Part shown: positions 50,148 to 59,012 of the stretch, in pieces
Numbering within the stretch: the first letter of the stretch is position 1
Layout of the letters: the number at the start of each line of letters is the position of its first letter
NCBI RefSeq assembly: GCF_011395035.1
Contig: NZ_CP024768.1
Coordinates: 344,586 to 408,585 of the forward strand
From: Pantoea cypripedii
Lineage (GTDB): Bacteria; Pseudomonadota; Gammaproteobacteria; Enterobacterales; Enterobacteriaceae
Reading direction: 5' to 3'
DNA length: 64,000 bases
Notes under the pieces: generated by a model
What the model saw: only the letters and a program-made list of their open reading frames with translations
The model's database searches: none
What the model was told of the DNA's origin: nothing
Made by a program: the position numbers and the translations under genes

Positions 50148-50926
50148 TGGCTGGGTATCAACTTTCTGTCTGTGCCGAAATGGTGTTTCTCGACCTGCCG
50201 TTTATCGAACGTGTCAGACGCATTGATGAGCTGGGCTTCGGCGTCGAAATCTGGGGCTGGGCCAATAAGGATATTGCGGCGCTGGCCGCGACCGGGGCGC
50301 GCTTCACCTCCATGACCGGTTATCTGACCGGCAACCTGACGGATGACGACCAAATCGCCCAATTGCTGCAAAGCGCGGAAGCCTCGCTGGCGGTGGCGGC
50401 ACAGCTGAATTGTCCGGTCCTCAATCTGCACGGTACCGGGCTGGATGACAAAGGCCTGCCGGTAAAACCGGTGGCGGTGGTGACCGGTGCCATGTGGCTG
50501 AAGGCTGCCGACACGCTACGTAAAGTGGCACAGCTCGGTGAGCGTGCCGGGCGGGTGTTCACGCTGGAAAACCTCAATCTGCCGGTTGACCATCCGGGTA
50601 CACCGTTTGCGCTGGCTGCCGATACGCTGGCGCTGGTGGAAGCGGTTAACAGTCCGGCGCTGAAGATGAATCTCGACCTGTACCACGCGCAGATCGGGGA
50701 AGGCAATCTGATCGAACTGATCCGCCGTGCCGGTCCGGCGATTGGCGAGATCCAGGTGGCGGATGTCCCCGGACGTCAGCAGCCAGGCACCGGGGAAATC
50801 AACTATCGCGCCATCGCCCGTGCGCTGCATGACATCGGTTATCAGGGCACGGTGGCGATGGAGGGTTGGGCCAGCGGCGACAGCACGGCCGCGCTCCAGC
50901 AGTTCCGCGATCACTTCAGTTTATAA
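50147..50926 (+). CDS. Hydroxypyruvate isomerase-family TIM-barrel protein
   Basis: This 259-residue TIM-barrel protein resembles hydroxypyruvate/2-oxo-tetronate isomerases: LSVCAEMVFLDLPFIERVRR, FTLENLNLPVDHPG, MNLDLYHAQIGEGNL with metal-ligand residues, VADVPGRQQPGTGEINYR and a final VAMEGW. VPGR-x-x-PGTGEINY is a hallmark of the Hyi group. It follows the dehydrogenase with a 1-base overlap. It probably isomerises the keto product made by that enzyme; the exact reaction is inferred from family only. Confidence 0.85.
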   Translation: MAGYQLSVCAEMVFLDLPFIERVRRIDELGFGVEIWGWANKDIAALAATGARFTSMTGYLTGNLTDDDQIAQLLQSAEASLAVAAQLNCPVLNLHGTGLDDKGLPVKPVAVVTGAMWLKAADTLRKVAQLGERAGRVFTLENLNLPVDHPGTPFALAADTLALVEAVNSPALKMNLDLYHAQIGEGNLIELIRRAGPAIGEIQVADVPGRQQPGTGEINYRAIARALHDIGYQGTVAMEGWASGDSTAALQQFRDHFSL

Positions 50927-50935
50927 GCGTTATCC

Positions 50936-50962
50936 CGCCGGGTATTTGCCTGTTACCCGGCG
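50936..50962. terminator. 9-bp hairpin before the binding-protein gene
   Basis: CGCCGGGTA (50936-50944) pairs perfectly with TACCCGGCG (50954-50962). It lies between the isomerase and the binding-protein gene and could attenuate or stabilise the transcript. Confidence 0.5.
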
Positions 50963-51004
50963 TTAAACCACAACAATAAAATCTCAACCCTACAGGAATA
51001 AATC

Positions 51005-51922
51005 ATGAAAATCAGAACGTTGCTTCTCCTGCTGTGTTCAATGTTGTTCAGCCTCGGCGTCAGCGCCAAAACCTTCACTGTCGGCGTGGCGCTGGCGAAT
51101 TTTGACCTCAACTTTGTATCGATTTTGCGCACCCAGATGGAGGCTGAGCTGAAGGCCAATCAGCTTAAAGGGCAGTTTGTTGATGCCAAAGGCGATGTGG
51201 CGCTTCAGGTGCAGCAGGTGGACGATTTTATCAATCAGGGCGTGGACGCCATTATCCTCAACCCGGTGGATACTCAGGGTGTGCTGCCGATGATTACCGC
51301 CGCGAAGAATGCCGGAATTCCGCTGATCTTCGTCAACCGTAAGCCGGAAGTGAAGCTGCCCGCGGATATGGCCTATGTCGGTTCGGATTCGGCGCTGGGC
51401 GGCGAAATGCAGATGGAAGCGCTGGCGAAAAAGATGAATTACAAAGGCAACGTCGCCATCCTGATGGGGGCCTTGTCCAACGAAGAAGCTCGCGAGCGCA
51501 CCCGCGCGGTAGAAGCGGTAATCGCCAAATATAAAGATATGAAGGTGGTGGAGAAGCAGAGCGCGAAATGGCAGCGCAACGAAGCGGTGGATGTGGTATC
51601 GGGCTGGCTGCTGAATCAGCGTCCGATTGATGCCATCGCCGCCAATAATGATGAGATGGCGATTGGCGCGATTATGGCGCTGAACCAGGCGAAGAACGAA
51701 AAGATTCTGGTGGCGGGCATTGATGGCACACCGGACGGCCAGCAGTTTGTGAAGAGTGGCAAGATGGTGCTGACGATTTTCCAGGATGCCAAAGGCCAGG
51801 CGACCGGCGCGGTGCAGGTGACCAAAGAACTGCTGAATAAGCAGCAGGTCCAGGTTTACAACTGGGTGCCGTATAAAACCATTACGCCGGAGAATTACAC
51901 CCAGTTTGTGGCGGCGAATTAA
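51005..51922 (+). CDS. RbsB-like sugar ABC substrate-binding protein (orphan)
   Basis: This 305-residue periplasmic protein has a signal peptide ending SLGVSA (about 21) and a type I sugar-binding fold: FTVGVALANFDLNFVSILRT, VDDFINQGVDAIILNPVDT, ITAAKNAGIPLIFVNRKPE and VVSGWLLNQRPIDAIAANND. It belongs to the ribose/inositol/allose cluster (Peripla_BP_4). No permease or ATPase follows, so either it serves a transporter elsewhere or the rest was lost. AGGA precedes the ATG. It probably belongs to the sigma-54 operon, beyond a hairpin. Confidence 0.87.
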   Translation: MKIRTLLLLLCSMLFSLGVSAKTFTVGVALANFDLNFVSILRTQMEAELKANQLKGQFVDAKGDVALQVQQVDDFINQGVDAIILNPVDTQGVLPMITAAKNAGIPLIFVNRKPEVKLPADMAYVGSDSALGGEMQMEALAKKMNYKGNVAILMGALSNEEARERTRAVEAVIAKYKDMKVVEKQSAKWQRNEAVDVVSGWLLNQRPIDAIAANNDEMAIGAIMALNQAKNEKILVAGIDGTPDGQQFVKSGKMVLTIFQDAKGQATGAVQVTKELLNKQQVQVYNWVPYKTITPENYTQFVAAN

Positions 51923-51928
51923 GGTATT

Positions 51929-52018
51929 GCACGATAAATCGTGCCGCTACGGTGCCTGCCTCGTTCAGATTCATTATTCATAAACGGCACTGACTTGTTG
52001 CGGCGCGATTCATCGCGC
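51929..52018. repeat. Degenerate diverging REP-like units
   Basis: A reverse unit with compensating changes (GCACGAT...ATCGTGC) is at 51929-51950 and a forward variant (GTTGCGGCGCGATTCATCGC) at 51997-52018. In the first unit the palindrome is kept although the sequence changed, showing that pairing matters. Confidence 0.75.
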
Positions 52019-52041
52019 GTTGCGTTTACTCCTTAATCGTT

Positions 52042-52060
52042 AATACGTATGATTCTCATT
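52042..52060. promoter_or_regulatory. Possible Fur box upstream of the second YncE-like gene
   Basis: AATACGTATGATTCTCATT agrees with Fur sites of the AATGATAATTATTCTCATT type at about 14 of 19 positions, including an intact right half. It lies 30 bases before the start codon. Confidence 0.5.
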
Positions 52061-52089
52061 CTTTTTACATCTCCCTGATGGAGCGAAGA

Positions 52090-53178
52090 ATGAAATCCTT
52101 GTTCAACCCACGTATTGCGGGTGTGGCGCTGGCCGTGGTCACCGCGCTGAGCCTGACGGCTTGTCAGGCACCGGCGAAAAAAGCCACAGCGCCCGTTGTG
52201 GCACCACAGCCGGTTGCCAGCAATGTGCAACAGCGAGTGCTGGCGGACGGTCTGTATGAAATGGCCTATGTCCCCGGCAGCACCGCGTCGCTGTTTGTCG
52301 CCAGCGCACAGAGCTTTAAAGGGGTTAACGGTGGCGTGATCTACCGTCTCGACCCGGCCACGCTGGCAACCAAAGGCGAAACCCATACCGATCTGAAAAA
52401 CTTTGCGATGGCGATGGAGCCGGACGGCAGCCTGCTGTACGTCACCAATACGCTGGATGGCGGGATTTCAAAAGTTGATGCGCAGAGCGGTAAGGTGTTG
52501 CAGCGCCTGATGTTTGGCCTGAAAAACGACAAGGATAATCCTGTTGGTGCGCGTGAGATCATGCTGCACAACGGCCTGCTGTATATCGGTGGCGTGGCTG
52601 ATCCGGGCGTGATCTGGGTGGTGGATGCTAAAACCTTTAAGCTGAAGACCACCATCAAAAACGCCGGCAAGTGGGTGACTGGCCTGCTGTATTCATCGGT
52701 CACCGATCGTATCTACGCGGCCAATGGCAGTGGCGAGATCCTGGTGATCAACCCGCGCAGCCATAAGATCGAACAACGCTGGACTCCGGGTGATGGCAAA
52801 ACCTATCTGTTGCTGAACCTGGCGGAAGATCCGGCCACCGGTCGCCTGTTTGTCACCGACAATTCCAAAGCGAAAACCACGCTGGTATTTGATGAGCACA
52901 GCGGTAAGGTGATCAAACGGATCGACGGCGATGCGCTGGGTATCAAATTCAACGCCAAACGCAATGAGATCTACATCAGCCAGCGTGAATCCGGCAAGGT
53001 ACTGCAACTGGATGCCACCACTTACGCGGTGAAAAATAGCTGGACGCTGCCCACCCATCCCAACAGCCTGCTGGTATCGCCTGATGGCCAGACGCTGTAT
53101 GTCACGGTGAAGCAGGGCTTCAACAAGGATCATTCGGCGAAAGGGCCGGATAGCGTGGTGCGGATTAAATTAAATTGA
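52090..53178 (+). CDS. YncE-like beta-propeller lipoprotein
   Basis: This 362-residue protein begins with a lipoprotein signal (LSLTAC lipobox, Cys near residue 24), then a linker rich in Ala, Pro and Val, then propeller blades like those at 594-1649: GGVIYRLDPATLATKGETHT, YVTNTLDGGISKVDAQSGKV, YIGGVADPGVIWVVDAKTFK and YVTVKQGFNKDHSAKGPDSV. It would be anchored in the outer membrane. The start at 52090 is favoured by a GGAG; an in-frame ATG at 52078 is possible. It is monocistronic with a terminator after it. Confidence 0.82.
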   Translation: MKSLFNPRIAGVALAVVTALSLTACQAPAKKATAPVVAPQPVASNVQQRVLADGLYEMAYVPGSTASLFVASAQSFKGVNGGVIYRLDPATLATKGETHTDLKNFAMAMEPDGSLLYVTNTLDGGISKVDAQSGKVLQRLMFGLKNDKDNPVGAREIMLHNGLLYIGGVADPGVIWVVDAKTFKLKTTIKNAGKWVTGLLYSSVTDRIYAANGSGEILVINPRSHKIEQRWTPGDGKTYLLLNLAEDPATGRLFVTDNSKAKTTLVFDEHSGKVIKRIDGDALGIKFNAKRNEIYISQRESGKVLQLDATTYAVKNSWTLPTHPNSLLVSPDGQTLYVTVKQGFNKDHSAKGPDSVVRIKLN

Positions 53179-53191
53179 ATTGATGAGGTGA

Positions 53192-53214
53192 AAAGGGCGG
53201 TTAAACCGCCCTTT
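53192..53214 (+). terminator. Terminator after the YncE-like lipoprotein gene
   Basis: AAAGGGCGG (53192-53200) pairs with CCGCCCTTT (53206-53214) across a 5-base loop, followed by AT-rich sequence. Because the left arm starts with A residues it may act in both directions. Confidence 0.7.
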
Positions 53215-53218
53215 ATCC

Positions 53219-53240
53219 GTAGCGGCGCGATTTATCGCGC
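53219..53240. repeat. Single REP-like unit
   Basis: One forward 22-nt unit lies between the terminator and the DUF1330 stop codon. Confidence 0.85.
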
Positions 53241-53246
53241 GATGGA

Positions 53247-53537
53247 TTACTCTACGCCCTGCACCAGCAGCACGCGATATTTCGCCCCTTTCAGACGATG
53301 TGTTTTCGCTTCCTGATAGGCCGGACTGTAATACCAGCCTTTCGCAGCTTCGATATCCGGGAACTCCAGTACCACCACGCCTTCTGCTTCCGGGCCTTCC
53401 AGCGTTTCCAGCTCGCCGTAAAAGGCCAGCGGGGTGATCGGATGATCGCCGCGCGCTTCACCGGCTTTCTGCGCGTAAGTCGCCATTTCGTTGCCGTTCA
53501 GCGTCTCATCGCGGATAAACACCACATAGGCGCTCAT
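53247..53537 (-). CDS. DUF1330-family protein
   Basis: This 96-residue cytosolic protein fits the DUF1330 dimeric alpha+beta-barrel family: AYVVFIRDETLNGNEMATYA, LAFYGELETLEG, VVVLEFPDIEAAKGWYYS and YQEAKTHRLKGA. The function is unknown; members are often beside glutathione or stress genes. Its start shares one base with the yghU stop (TAATG), so the two are coupled. Confidence 0.85.
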   Translation of the reverse strand: MSAYVVFIRDETLNGNEMATYAQKAGEARGDHPITPLAFYGELETLEGPEAEGVVVLEFPDIEAAKGWYYSPAYQEAKTHRLKGAKYRVLLVQGVE

Positions 53538-54418
53538 TATTTCTCTCCCCGTGCCTGGCGCTTATCTTCGGTGTTGGTATCAAAATCGGATGCATCATGG
53601 CGTTCCAGCAACTGGTCTTCCGGTGCGGCACCGAAGGCACGGTTCACTTTGCGACCGCGGATCACCGCCGGACGCTGGGCGATTTCTTTCGCCCAGCGCA
53701 CCACATGTTTATACGACTGCACATCAAGGAACTCGGCACCGCCGTATTGATCGTTCAGCACCAGGTTGCCGTACCACGGCCAGGTGGCGATATCGGCGAT
53801 GCTGTATTCATCACCGCCGAGGTAGCGGTGATTCGCCAGCTGGCGATCCAGCACATCCAGCTGACGTTTCGCTTCCAGCGTGAAGCGGTTGATGGCGTAC
53901 TCGATTTTTTCCGGTGCGTAGTGATAGAAGTGGCCGAAGCCGCCGCCGAGATAAGGGGCAGATCCCTGCAACCAGAACAGCCAGTTGAGTGCTTCGGTGC
54001 GACCGGCAATGTCTTTCGGCAGGAAGTGGCCGAATTTGTCCGCCAGATACAGCAGAATGTTGCCGGATTCAAACACGCGCAGCGGCGGATTAACCGAGTG
54101 GTCGCTCAGCGCCGGAATTTTGGAGTTCGGGTTAACGTCAACGAAACCGCTGGAGAACTGGTCGCCCTCGCCGATACGGATCAGCCAGGCGTCGTATTCG
54201 GCTGCCGTGACGCCGAGCGCCAGCAATTCTTCCAGCAGAATGGTAATTTTCTGGCCGTTTGGCGTACCGAGCGAGTAGAGCTGGAGCGGATGTTTGCCGA
54301 CCGGCAGCGTTTTCTCATGGGTCGGTCCGGCCGTCGGGCGGTTGGTCTTAGCGCCGTTGCCTTTGGCTTCCGGGTCCCAGGTCCAGACTTTTGCGGGCTG
54401 ATACTGATGTTCCGACAT
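53537..54418 (-). CDS. yghU: Glutathione-dependent disulfide-bond oxidoreductase YghU
   Basis: This 293-residue GST-like protein closely matches E. coli YghU (288 residues): YQPAKVWTWDPEAKG at the start, GPTHEKTLPVGKHPLQLYSL, QFSSGFVDVNPNSKIPALSD, LFWLQGSAPYLGGGFGHFYH and ERHDASDFDTNTEDKRQ at the end. YghU binds two glutathiones and reduces disulfide bonds, with organic peroxide activity. It leads a two-gene transcript with DUF1330. Confidence 0.95.
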   Translation of the reverse strand: MSEHQYQPAKVWTWDPEAKGNGAKTNRPTAGPTHEKTLPVGKHPLQLYSLGTPNGQKITILLEELLALGVTAAEYDAWLIRIGEGDQFSSGFVDVNPNSKIPALSDHSVNPPLRVFESGNILLYLADKFGHFLPKDIAGRTEALNWLFWLQGSAPYLGGGFGHFYHYAPEKIEYAINRFTLEAKRQLDVLDRQLANHRYLGGDEYSIADIATWPWYGNLVLNDQYGGAEFLDVQSYKHVVRWAKEIAQRPAVIRGRKVNRAFGAAPEDQLLERHDASDFDTNTEDKRQARGEK

Positions 54419-54520
54419 AGTGATTTCGCCTTGTTGAGGTTGCGTTTTTAGCTGCCACTGAGTGTAGCAGTCGCAGTCAACGGCGATTTAACCGCGCTGG
54501 CGATGAGATGCAAAGTGCGG

Positions 54521-55555
54521 TTATGCAAAGTTCTCTTGCGTAAAAAGCATAAAGTCCACTTTGCCCGCTTGCCGGGTATCCGGCTGCTCACCCTCTTCGA
54601 GGTAGCGCAGCAGCAGCGTCAGGGCCAGCTGCGCATGGCGCTGGGTGTTTTGATCGAGCGTCAGCGTCAGCACCTGTTTTTCCAGCAGCAGGCGCGTGGT
54701 GTTGTACAGCTCATGGGTGACGTACACCACTTTGCCGCTCAGACGGTGGCGCGCCAGCGCTTCATAAATCTGGGTATTGCCCATCCCGGTGTTGTACAGG
54801 CCGACAATCTGCTTAGTATGCGCCAGCGTTTTTTCCAGCAGGCGGCTGATACGTTCGCGCTCATCCTGCCCGGCGAGAATAGCGTTGAGATGGAGCTGCG
54901 GGAAGCGTTCAGCCAGCACCGCCTGGCATCCTTCGATACGCTGACGATGCGCATGGTAATCGGCCCGACCACTGACCAGCACCACCTCACCCGGCTGGGA
55001 CAGCATGCTGCCGAGCATCAGCCCGGCGGTGCGACCGGCTTTGTATTGATCGATACCGACATGGCACAGGCGTGCTGCATCGGGCAGATCGGTTACCAGC
55101 GTAATCACGGGCACCGCACGCGCCTGGCATGTCGCCAGCGCCTGATAAATCAGCGGATTTTCATGGGCGAAGACAATCAGCGCATCCATTTTTTTGCTGC
55201 TGGCTTCGATATGTGCCGCCAGCTTCTCTGGCGCGTTTTCCGGTATCAGGGTGCGATGCAGCCGCAGGCGGCGATAGCCCAGTTCATCCGCCAGGGTGGC
55301 GAAATCCTGTGCCAGTTGTTGAAAGAAGAACGAACCGTTACTGCTCAGCAGCACTTCAATCTGCCACGGATGACGGTGCTCCTCCGGCAGAATGCGTTTT
55401 AGTCCGGTCTCACGCGCGATCTGCAGCACTTTTTTGGTCATCGCCGGTGAGACGCCGCCACGGTCATTCAACACCCGGTCCACCGTCGCCACGCCCACGC
55501 CTGCCCGTTTTGCCAGTTCTGCCAGCGTCATCGCCTTCATCTGAGTGAATTCCAT
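54521..55555 (-). CDS. LacI-family transcriptional regulator (divergent from iolG-like gene)
   Basis: This regulator of about 344 residues has a LacI HTH (TLAELAKRAGVGVATVDRVLNDRGGVSP at about 10-37) and a periplasmic-binding-like domain with VITLVTDLPDAARLCHVGIDQYKAGRTAGL. VGVATVDRVLN is typical of regulators of sugar and inositol modules. The true start is unclear: ATG codons at 55555, 55537 and 55528 are all in frame. It is divergent from a Gfo/Idh dehydrogenase across a short gap, suggesting direct control. Confidence 0.87.
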   Translation of the reverse strand: MEFTQMKAMTLAELAKRAGVGVATVDRVLNDRGGVSPAMTKKVLQIARETGLKRILPEEHRHPWQIEVLLSSNGSFFFQQLAQDFATLADELGYRRLRLHRTLIPENAPEKLAAHIEASSKKMDALIVFAHENPLIYQALATCQARAVPVITLVTDLPDAARLCHVGIDQYKAGRTAGLMLGSMLSQPGEVVLVSGRADYHAHRQRIEGCQAVLAERFPQLHLNAILAGQDERERISRLLEKTLAHTKQIVGLYNTGMGNTQIYEALARHRLSGKVVYVTHELYNTTRLLLEKQVLTLTLDQNTQRHAQLALTLLLRYLEEGEQPDTRQAGKVDFMLFTQENFA

Positions 55556-55641
55556 CAAAAACCGCGTTCAGACAGCCTGCCAGAAGCGGCTATTTTGACA
55601 AGCAACAGACCTCTGAAGTGTGAACAAACAGGAGCTTTATC

Positions 55642-56643
55642 ATGCGGTCACCGCAACGTTTTGCTTTGATTGGTAGTGGTTTTATCGGCCAGGTTCATGC
55701 CGCGAATCTGGCGGCGCATCCTGGCGTGGAACTGGCGCTGGTGTGTGATATCGATGCCGCCCGCGCAGAAGCGGTCGCGCAGCGCTATGGCGCGCAGGCG
55801 GCCAGCGTGCAGCAGGCACTTGCCAGCGATGCGATCGATGGGGTGCTGATCGCCAGCGCCACGCCGACTCATGCCGATCTGCTGGAGCAGGCGGTGATGG
55901 CAGGCAAGGCGGTGTATTGCGAAAAGCCGATCGATTTGTCACTGGATCGCGCACGCGATGTGGTGGAAAAGATTTCGCCGGTGCAGGTGCCGATCACCGT
56001 CGGTTTTAACCGCCGTTTTGATCGCAGCCATCAGCAGCTGAAAGCGCAGCTGCGGCAGGGGGTCATTGGCCGGACGGAGCTGATCCAGATGGTATGCCGG
56101 GCGTCCGAGTTGCCGCCGCTGAGCTACCTGCAAGCATCGGGTGGGCAGATGCGTGATCAGGCCATTCATTTCTTCGATCTGCTGCGCTGGCTGACGGACG
56201 ATGAAGTCACCACCGTCGGGGCGATGGGGGCGGCGCTGGCGATGCCGGAAATCCGTGATTTTGATGTCGATACTTCGGTGCTGATTATGCGGATGCAGCA
56301 GGGGGCGCTGGCGCAGCTGGATAATACCCGGCGTACCGCCTATGGCTACGACGAGCGTATCAGCGTGATGGGCAGTGCAGGGATGCTGGCATCGGAAAGT
56401 CAGTCGGTGCGCGGTGCGACCTTGTATCAGGGCCAGGGGATTACCCAGCCGGGCCTGTATGCCGACTGGTTCAGCCGGGTGCGTGACACCTATTACACCC
56501 ATCTGGATGCGTTTCTGCGCCATATCGGTGGAGAACCGGTGGCGGACCTGCCGGGATTGCAGGATGGCCTGCGCGCCCAGGCGATTGCGGAAGCGGCGCA
56601 GCTGTCGTTGACGCAGGGGGAGTTTGTCACGGTCCAATTCTGA
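55642..56643 (+). CDS. IolG-like Gfo/Idh dehydrogenase
   Basis: This 333-residue NAD(P) dehydrogenase has LIGSGFIGQVHAANLAAHP at 9-27, the EKP motif in YCEKPIDLSLDRA near 97, GFNRRFDRSHQQLK near 118 and QAIHFFDLLRWL as the catalytic helix. It most resembles inositol 2-dehydrogenases. The gene stands alone, divergent from its presumed LacI regulator, with an AGGAG-containing leader. Downstream is a REP pair, then convergent genes. Confidence 0.87.
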   Translation: MRSPQRFALIGSGFIGQVHAANLAAHPGVELALVCDIDAARAEAVAQRYGAQAASVQQALASDAIDGVLIASATPTHADLLEQAVMAGKAVYCEKPIDLSLDRARDVVEKISPVQVPITVGFNRRFDRSHQQLKAQLRQGVIGRTELIQMVCRASELPPLSYLQASGGQMRDQAIHFFDLLRWLTDDEVTTVGAMGAALAMPEIRDFDVDTSVLIMRMQQGALAQLDNTRRTAYGYDERISVMGSAGMLASESQSVRGATLYQGQGITQPGLYADWFSRVRDTYYTHLDAFLRHIGGEPVADLPGLQDGLRAQAIAEAAQLSLTQGEFVTVQF

Positions 56644-56650
56644 CAACCTT

Positions 56651-56712
56651 GTAGCGGCGCGATTTATCGCGCGTTTTTTTCCGACATCGCGCGCGATAAA
56701 TCGCGCCGCTAC
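56651..56712. repeat. Inverted pair of REP-like palindromes
   Basis: Forward unit 56651-56672 and reverse unit 56691-56712 lie between the convergent ends of the dehydrogenase and the TIM-barrel gene. Confidence 0.9.
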
Positions 56713-56740
56713 AAGTAGGTGCAGATACTGTAGCTCGCTT

Positions 56741-57619
56741 TTACAACAACTCGCGTTCAATCAGTTCGCGGGTTTCCACCGCCTGATACTTCATCTTCTC
56801 GGGATAACCGAACAGTGCCGCCGAGATGATCGATTCCCCGCCAACCTTAAAGCTGCGGTTGGCGAAATCCATCTCGCGCAACGCTTCGAACAGGGCATCA
56901 AAATTAACTTCACCTTCGCCAACCCCCACATGCTGGTGGATGGTGGCATCCACGCCCGGTGGGTTCACGATATAGCGACAATGTTTGGTGTGGTTCATGG
57001 TGTCGGCAATCAGCATATGTGACAGGTCATCACCGGCGTATTGCAGCATGCTTTTCACATCGCCTTTGCCTTTGTCATAGAAGAAGGTATGCGGCGCGCT
57101 GTAGATGTATTTCACATGATCGCTGCGGAATGACTTCACGATATCCGCCGTTTCGTTGCTCTCTTCGCAGAAGTCCCATGGATGCGCCTGAATTTCCACG
57201 CGGATCCCTTCACGCTCGATAATCGGCAGCAGTTCCTCCATCGAGCGATAGAACATCTCTTCACAGATCTCCGGCTCATTCGGGTTGCCGGACAGCTCGG
57301 TATTGATCACCGGCACCCCCATTTCCACGGCGATCTCGATCATGCGCTTCCAGTTCTTCACCGCCGCCTGGCGACGCAATTCATCCGGACCGGACCAGCG
57401 ATACACCACGATAAACGAGGATATTTCCAGGCCAGTCGAACGCAGCGCGTTCTTGTATTCCGTCATGATTTCACGGCTGGCTTTCGGGTGTTTATAGAAC
57501 GGGTTAATTTGCGGATGCGGCGACTGTTCAATGTACTTGTAGCCCCATTCCGCCACCTGGTGCACCATGCGGGTGATACCAAGGTCACGGATGACATCGA
57601 CGTCAAAAGCGATTTTCAT
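56741..57619 (-). CDS. Sugar phosphate isomerase/epimerase-family TIM-barrel protein
   Basis: This 292-residue protein has the AP-endonuclease-2/xylose-isomerase-like TIM-barrel pattern: IAFDVDVIRDLGITRMVHQV, INTELSGNPNEPEICEEMF with a metal-binding Glu, VEIQAHPWDFCEE, and HQHVGVGEGEVNFDALFEAL. It resembles inosose dehydratase/isomerase-type proteins and keto-sugar epimerases. It follows a Gfo/Idh gene by 16 bases in the same operon. The start at 57619 follows AGGAG; the frame continues upstream to 57667 without support. Confidence 0.85.
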   Translation of the reverse strand: MKIAFDVDVIRDLGITRMVHQVAEWGYKYIEQSPHPQINPFYKHPKASREIMTEYKNALRSTGLEISSFIVVYRWSGPDELRRQAAVKNWKRMIEIAVEMGVPVINTELSGNPNEPEICEEMFYRSMEELLPIIEREGIRVEIQAHPWDFCEESNETADIVKSFRSDHVKYIYSAPHTFFYDKGKGDVKSMLQYAGDDLSHMLIADTMNHTKHCRYIVNPPGVDATIHQHVGVGEGEVNFDALFEALREMDFANRSFKVGGESIISAALFGYPEKMKYQAVETRELIERELL

Positions 57620-57635
57620 TGTTTTCTCCTGCGCG

Positions 57636-58673
57636 TTAAGCCGGTCGCTCTTCATTGAAAACCACACCGATCTGGCGTCTCACTTCATCCATCGCGTTTA
57701 GCGTTGCCAGCGAGGTGGCAAGCGGACGAACCGGTGAGTCGGTCAGGCCCTGATGGATGCACCAGGCGGTATGTTCGATTTCATGAGAAAGCTGGATATA
57801 GCGATTGGTGGGTTCTTCCCAGCGCAGCGTGTGGCGGCCATCGCTGGATGTCAGACGGAAATTGCCCGGAGCGTAGAACTGCCCATCGAGATACAGGGTG
57901 GCATCGCGACCGGCAATCACCGCCGTGCCCGGTGTGTTGCTGAATAAGGTGGTGTTGAGGACCGCATGCATCCCGCCGGGATGGGTCAGCAGCATTGATG
58001 TCTGGCCGTTGACGCCGCCAGGCGCAGGCTGCCCCACGGCGACGATGCGGTCCGGTGCGCCCGCCACCAGCACGCTAAAACTGATCAGATAGCTGCCGAG
58101 ATCCAGCATCGGACCACCGGCGAGATCGGCGTTAAAAATACGGTGATCCTGGGTGAAATACTCGCCATGATCGGCAATCAGGGTATGAACCTCACCGAGC
58201 GCGCCATCCGCCAGCAGCTGACGGATCACATCGTATTTTGGTGCGTAGTCGCACCACATGGCTTCAATGCACAGGCGCTGCTGTTGCTGTGCTTCCTGCT
58301 GTAATTGCCATGCCTGCTGCGCATTCAGCGCCAGCGGCTTTTCAATCAGCACATGCTTGCCCGCCTGCAACGCACGCAAACCATCCGGGAAATGGTGGTT
58401 ATGCGGTGTGGCGATATACACCACATCAATATCGTTGCGGCTCAGCAAGGCGTCGATACCTGCGCAGGCGTGGGGGATATCCCATTTGCTGGCAAACGCC
58501 TGCGCTTTCTCTATGCTGCGTGACGCGACCGCCACCAGCTGTTGTTGCGTGTGATGGCGCAGCGCATTGGCAAAGTGGTCGGCAATCCAGCCGGGGCCGA
58601 CAATGCCCCAGCGCAATGCGGGAATCTGGTTAACAGGGTGACGACGGGGTACAGGTAAGGTTGAGGGGAACAT
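57636..58673 (-). CDS. Gfo/Idh-family dehydrogenase
   Basis: This 345-residue enzyme has RWGIVGPGWIADHFANALRH near 20-39, the EKP motif in GKHVLIEKPLALNAQQA near 110, and GGPMLDLGSYLISFSVLVAG in place of the usual catalytic helix, the pattern of the dihydrodiol dehydrogenase/1,5-anhydrofructose reductase-like branch. It begins with a short proline- and arginine-rich tail. The start at 58673 follows GGAG. With the TIM-barrel gene downstream it forms a two-gene operon divergent from the second LacI gene. Confidence 0.86.
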   Translation of the reverse strand: MFPSTLPVPRRHPVNQIPALRWGIVGPGWIADHFANALRHHTQQQLVAVASRSIEKAQAFASKWDIPHACAGIDALLSRNDIDVVYIATPHNHHFPDGLRALQAGKHVLIEKPLALNAQQAWQLQQEAQQQQRLCIEAMWCDYAPKYDVIRQLLADGALGEVHTLIADHGEYFTQDHRIFNADLAGGPMLDLGSYLISFSVLVAGAPDRIVAVGQPAPGGVNGQTSMLLTHPGGMHAVLNTTLFSNTPGTAVIAGRDATLYLDGQFYAPGNFRLTSSDGRHTLRWEEPTNRYIQLSHEIEHTAWCIHQGLTDSPVRPLATSLATLNAMDEVRRQIGVVFNEERPA

Positions 58674-59012
58674 ATCATCTCCGTTTTTCTTCGATACGTA
58701 ACACACCGGGCGACCAGGCAGGCCGTTAACCACTATAGAAAGGCGCAGCAGACCGTTCGAACGCTTTGCTGATGCAAATCCATCAACCCGTTTTCAGGCG
58801 TCGTCGTAGAAATAATTATCAAACATTTATTCCGAATGATATTGGTGTGGAATTATTCATTTCATTTTTGCGAAGGGGATCAAAATTATGAGAGATTCTC
58901 TATCAGACATTGCGATTTGATGACGATTTCCGGCGCGAATTGTTCGCACTTTTGATGCGGATGAGGCATTATTTTTGATAATTTTTCTATCATTCAATCG
59001 TGGAAGTCTGGC
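58674..59012. promoter_or_regulatory. Divergent promoter region with possible operator of the second LacI regulator
   Basis: This 339-base region lies between the dehydrogenase-isomerase operon and the LacI gene and is AT-rich near 58830-58900. TTGATA-(7 nt)-TATCATT at 58975-58994 is an inverted repeat resembling the longer palindrome at 60068-60097 downstream of the LacI gene, with GATAA...CTATC in both. It lies about 20 bases before the LacI start, which fits autorepression. Confidence 0.4.
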
